This document shows, piece after piece, positions 24,791 through 26,706 of a stretch of DNA of 26,706 nucleotides. This DNA comes from Deltaproteobacteria bacterium UBA5756 (GTDB lineage: Bacteria > Desulfobacterota > Syntrophorhabdia > Syntrophorhabdales > Syntrophorhabdaceae). Location: NCBI GenBank assembly GCA_002418985.1, contig DIFE01000152.1, forward strand, positions 1-26,706, read 5' to 3'. Position 1 is the stretch's first letter, and each line of letters opens with the position of its first letter. The translations under genes were made by a program, and so were the position numbers. The notes beneath the pieces are model-generated. The model did not search any database, was not told the DNA's origin, and saw only the letters and a program-made list of their open reading frames with translations.

Positions 24791-24819
24791 TTTACAACTA
24801 AAAATATTTTGCATATAGT
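24791..24819 (+). promoter_or_regulatory. Possible promoter for the cation efflux gene
   Basis: TTTACA (24791-24796), a 17-bp spacer, then TATAGT (24814-24819), eight bases before the ATG. Confidence 0.4.
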
Positions 24820-24827
24820 ATGGAACC

Positions 24828-25736
24828 ATGCCCATGGACATCAAGCAAAAGGTCGCCCTTTTTGCCGCGGCATCAGCCCTGGTTCTTGCCGCGGGTAAAG
24901 TCACCATAGGGCTTTTTTCGGGCTCCATGACAGTGGTTTCTTCCGGCCTCGACAGTCTTTTCGATGTTTTCATGTCGGCAATGAACTTCTATGCCATCGG
25001 GAAGGCATCCGAACCTGCCGATGACGAGCATCGATACGGTCACGGCAAGGCCGAAGATCTGGCAGGTGTCTTCCAGTCTGTGGTGATCGTGCTGTCCGGG
25101 TTATTTATCATCGGCAAGGTACTGCAAACCTTCCTTCAAAAAGGGACCATATCCTACTCGTTCTTCGATTTTTTTGCGATGTGCCTTTCTCTTGTCTTCA
25201 GTCTCGTTATATCAACAATCCTCCTGAGAACCGGCAAACGTACCGGTTCGGCCGCGCTCAAGGCCGACGCCCTCCATTACAGAAGCGATCTCTATTCGAA
25301 CTCGGGGGCAATCGTGGCAATCGCGCTCGCCCGTTACACGGGTATTGCCCTCTTCGACCTTTTCTTTGCCGTCGTCGCCGGAACAATAATCATCGTTTCG
25401 GCAGTGAACATCTTCCGTGAAAGCATCTCGGGCATCATGGATTCACGCCTCTCCGATGAGATAGAGCGCCAGATCAAGGATATTCTCAACGGGATGTCAT
25501 TCCCTATGGCCGGGTTCCATAAACTGCGGACCCGTCATGCCGGAAGCAACAAATATATAGATTTCCACCTTCTTGCATGCAGAAAGCTTCATATCGACGA
25601 AGCCCACGCCCTTGCCCACAGGATAGAGGACCAGATAAAGGCAACGATACCTCTTTCCGATGTTATCGTGCACGTGGAACCATGCAAGGAAAGCTGCGAC
25701 CTTACCGAGATAACCTGTGTCCTGACAAAAAAATAA
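24828..25736 (+). CDS. fieF: Cation diffusion facilitator (CDF) metal efflux transporter
   Basis: 302 residues; a second ATG at 24834 is possible. Six hydrophobic segments can be read across residues 8-205. The membrane metal site matches FieF/YiiP: Asp42 and Asp46 in SSGLDSLFDVF, and His150 and Asp154 in ADALHYRSDLYSN. DDEHRYGHGKAE (65-76) is the cytoplasmic loop signature. The C-terminal soluble domain (about 210-290) has His-containing strands (DFHLLACRKLHIDEAH, VIVHVEPC) that bind zinc and dimerise. It exports divalent metal (zinc, iron or cadmium) in exchange for protons. The gene symbol is by resemblance. It is 74 bases after the PBP1A gene. Confidence 0.9.
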   Translation: MPMDIKQKVALFAAASALVLAAGKVTIGLFSGSMTVVSSGLDSLFDVFMSAMNFYAIGKASEPADDEHRYGHGKAEDLAGVFQSVVIVLSGLFIIGKVLQTFLQKGTISYSFFDFFAMCLSLVFSLVISTILLRTGKRTGSAALKADALHYRSDLYSNSGAIVAIALARYTGIALFDLFFAVVAGTIIIVSAVNIFRESISGIMDSRLSDEIERQIKDILNGMSFPMAGFHKLRTRHAGSNKYIDFHLLACRKLHIDEAHALAHRIEDQIKATIPLSDVIVHVEPCKESCDLTEITCVLTKK

Positions 25737-25747
25737 AGGCGGTTTGA

Positions 25748-26509
25748 ATGTTTGAAGGTTCGAATACCGTAGGCAAAAAAGGGATTGACTCAGGATACAC
25801 AAGAGGGGCCGGATCTCTCGGAAAGGAAGGTCGAACAGGGCGGGAGCGCTGTTGGAAAGGCTTACTGATCGTCATTCTTCTCCTGTTTCTTGTGTCGGGA
25901 TTGGGGTGCGCGGCGCAAAAAACCAAATACGTGAAACCCCGTGAAAACCCGGATATGTACCAAAGGGTGGATCGCATTCTCACCGACTCACGCAAGGTCA
26001 TCAATCCCTATCCCATTTACCGGTTTCAGTTTACCATCCTTGAAGACAAGACACCGAACGCCTGGGTGAACACACAGAAAGGCATCCTTGTGGTCACAAC
26101 GGGTCTTTTGGCCCTGTGTGACGACAACGAACTCGCCCTTATCTTCCTCCATGAGAACGCGCATATCAAGTACGATCACGCGGCCAAGAACAGTCTGCTC
26201 TCCGACGTCACCTCGGCGGCATTCACCATAGGCGGCCTGTTCCTGCCCGGCGTGGGCTATGGGAATCTCGTAGTCAATCCCCTTGTCACGAGGGGCTACA
26301 GCAGGTCGCAGGAACTCGAAGCCGACAAGGACGTGGTGAACCAGTGCCATCTCCTGCGCCTGACACCGCAGAATTATATTTCCGCATTGGAAAAGATGAG
26401 ACAATACGCCGCCTCGACAGGCAACGGCTCAGATTCTACGGGTCTCTTCGACACCCACCCCAATTTGCAGTACCGGATCGATACGATAAATAGAGGGACG
26501 GGAAGGTAA
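25748..26509 (+). CDS. M48-family metalloprotease lipoprotein
   Basis: 253 residues, 11 bases after the transporter stop. The zinc-protease motif HENAH (135-139) supplies two His ligands and the catalytic Glu; the third ligand is Glu189 in SQELEADKD. It resembles the LoiP/YcaL periplasmic M48 group. The signal anchor is KGLLIVILLLFLVSGLGC with lipidated Cys54. The 33 residues before it are rich in Gly/Arg/Lys and unusually long for a signal n-region, yet no other ATG, GTG or TTG is in frame before the hydrophobic stretch. A likely role is degrading misfolded envelope proteins. Its cotranscription with the CDF transporter is inferred from the short gap. Confidence 0.9.
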   Translation: MFEGSNTVGKKGIDSGYTRGAGSLGKEGRTGRERCWKGLLIVILLLFLVSGLGCAAQKTKYVKPRENPDMYQRVDRILTDSRKVINPYPIYRFQFTILEDKTPNAWVNTQKGILVVTTGLLALCDDNELALIFLHENAHIKYDHAAKNSLLSDVTSAAFTIGGLFLPGVGYGNLVVNPLVTRGYSRSQELEADKDVVNQCHLLRLTPQNYISALEKMRQYAASTGNGSDSTGLFDTHPNLQYRIDTINRGTGR

Positions 26510-26588
26510 TGGGTCACATCTGTCCAAAATAATGTAAAGGTCAACCTCTTTCAGGACAGTCACAAACGAACGCATGGTTCCCTATATT

Positions 26589-26672
26589 CTTCCCCCGTCA
26601 TTCCAATATCTTCCCCCGTCATTCCACCATCTTCCTCCGTCATTCCAGCATCTTCCTCCGTCATTCCGGCGC
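26589..26672. repeat. 21-bp tandem repeat, about four units
   Basis: Units begin at 26589, 26610, 26631 and 26652. Each has CTTCC[C/T]CCGTCATTCC followed by a variable tail (AATAT, ACCAT, AGCAT). The fourth runs into the palindrome at 26664-26681. Confidence 0.85.
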
Positions 26673-26681
26673 AGGCCGGAA
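26664..26681. repeat. Palindrome of the 'GTCATTCC' intergenic repeat type
   Basis: The arms TTCCGGC (26664-26670) and GCCGGAA (26675-26681) enclose GCAG, and the phrase ACCCAGGAGA follows. This form is widespread as an interspersed repeat in many bacterial genomes. Here the left flank has been multiplied into a tandem array. Confidence 0.75.
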
Positions 26682-26706
26682 CCCAGGAGAGATCATGGAT
26701 AAGGAA

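Noticed and set aside
26589..26681. CRISPR-like array
   Set aside because: Units are contiguous 21-mers with no spacers of regular length and no cas genes.

Overview
The window looks like a chromosome segment from a Gram-negative bacterium, probably a Desulfobacterota/'Deltaproteobacteria'-type anaerobe. That assignment is an inference from outer-membrane lipoproteins, MltD, a pilT-pilU pair, GC-rich coding sequence and short palindromic intergenic repeats. No rRNA, tRNA, CRISPR array, transposase or phage gene was seen. Nearly all the sequence is coding. The only gap over 300 bases is the divergent control region at 5477-5817.

Left third (1-9567): an envelope gene cluster around a secreted caspase-like protease. 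One very large gene on the minus strand (5476 down past the left edge, at least 1825 codons without a stop) encodes an exported modular protein: signal peptide, long helical region, TSP1-like module, eight-cysteine module, about four PKD/Ig-like domains, then TPR-like repeats. Back to back with it, a plus-strand operon encodes a DUF4384-type exported protein, a glycine-zipper lipoprotein, a secreted BON-like/caspase (C14) protein with an intact His/Cys dyad, and a TPR lipoprotein. It ends at a strong hairpin terminator. Two good sigma70-type promoters, each TTGACA with an 18-bp spacer, sit back to back between the two units. This cluster is the best candidate for an undescribed system.

Middle (9586-16614): a protein joining a degenerate class III cyclase domain to a cyclic-nucleotide-binding domain; a zinc-ribbon protein; a GNAT acetyltransferase; the lytic transglycosylase mltD with three clear LysM domains; the overlapping def-fmt pair; a small unknown protein; a 50-residue TatA; and folK.

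Right part (16629-26706): an lsrF-dehydrogenase operon, with a class II aldolase gene divergent to it, suggests catabolism of a phosphorylated sugar or AI-2-like compound. It is followed by the minus-strand run miaA-scpB-pilT-pilU (tRNA modification, chromosome segregation, type IV pilus retraction) and the plus-strand run of a PBP1A gene, a CDF metal transporter and an M48 metalloprotease lipoprotein. The right edge holds a 21-bp tandem repeat ending in a palindrome.

Two themes cross the window. Many start codons lie 5-11 bases downstream of a plausible -10 box with no Shine-Dalgarno sequence, which suggests leaderless or near-leaderless mRNAs. The dehydrogenase gene appears to start at an AUA codon. 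Functions are inferred from motifs read by eye; no database search was run.
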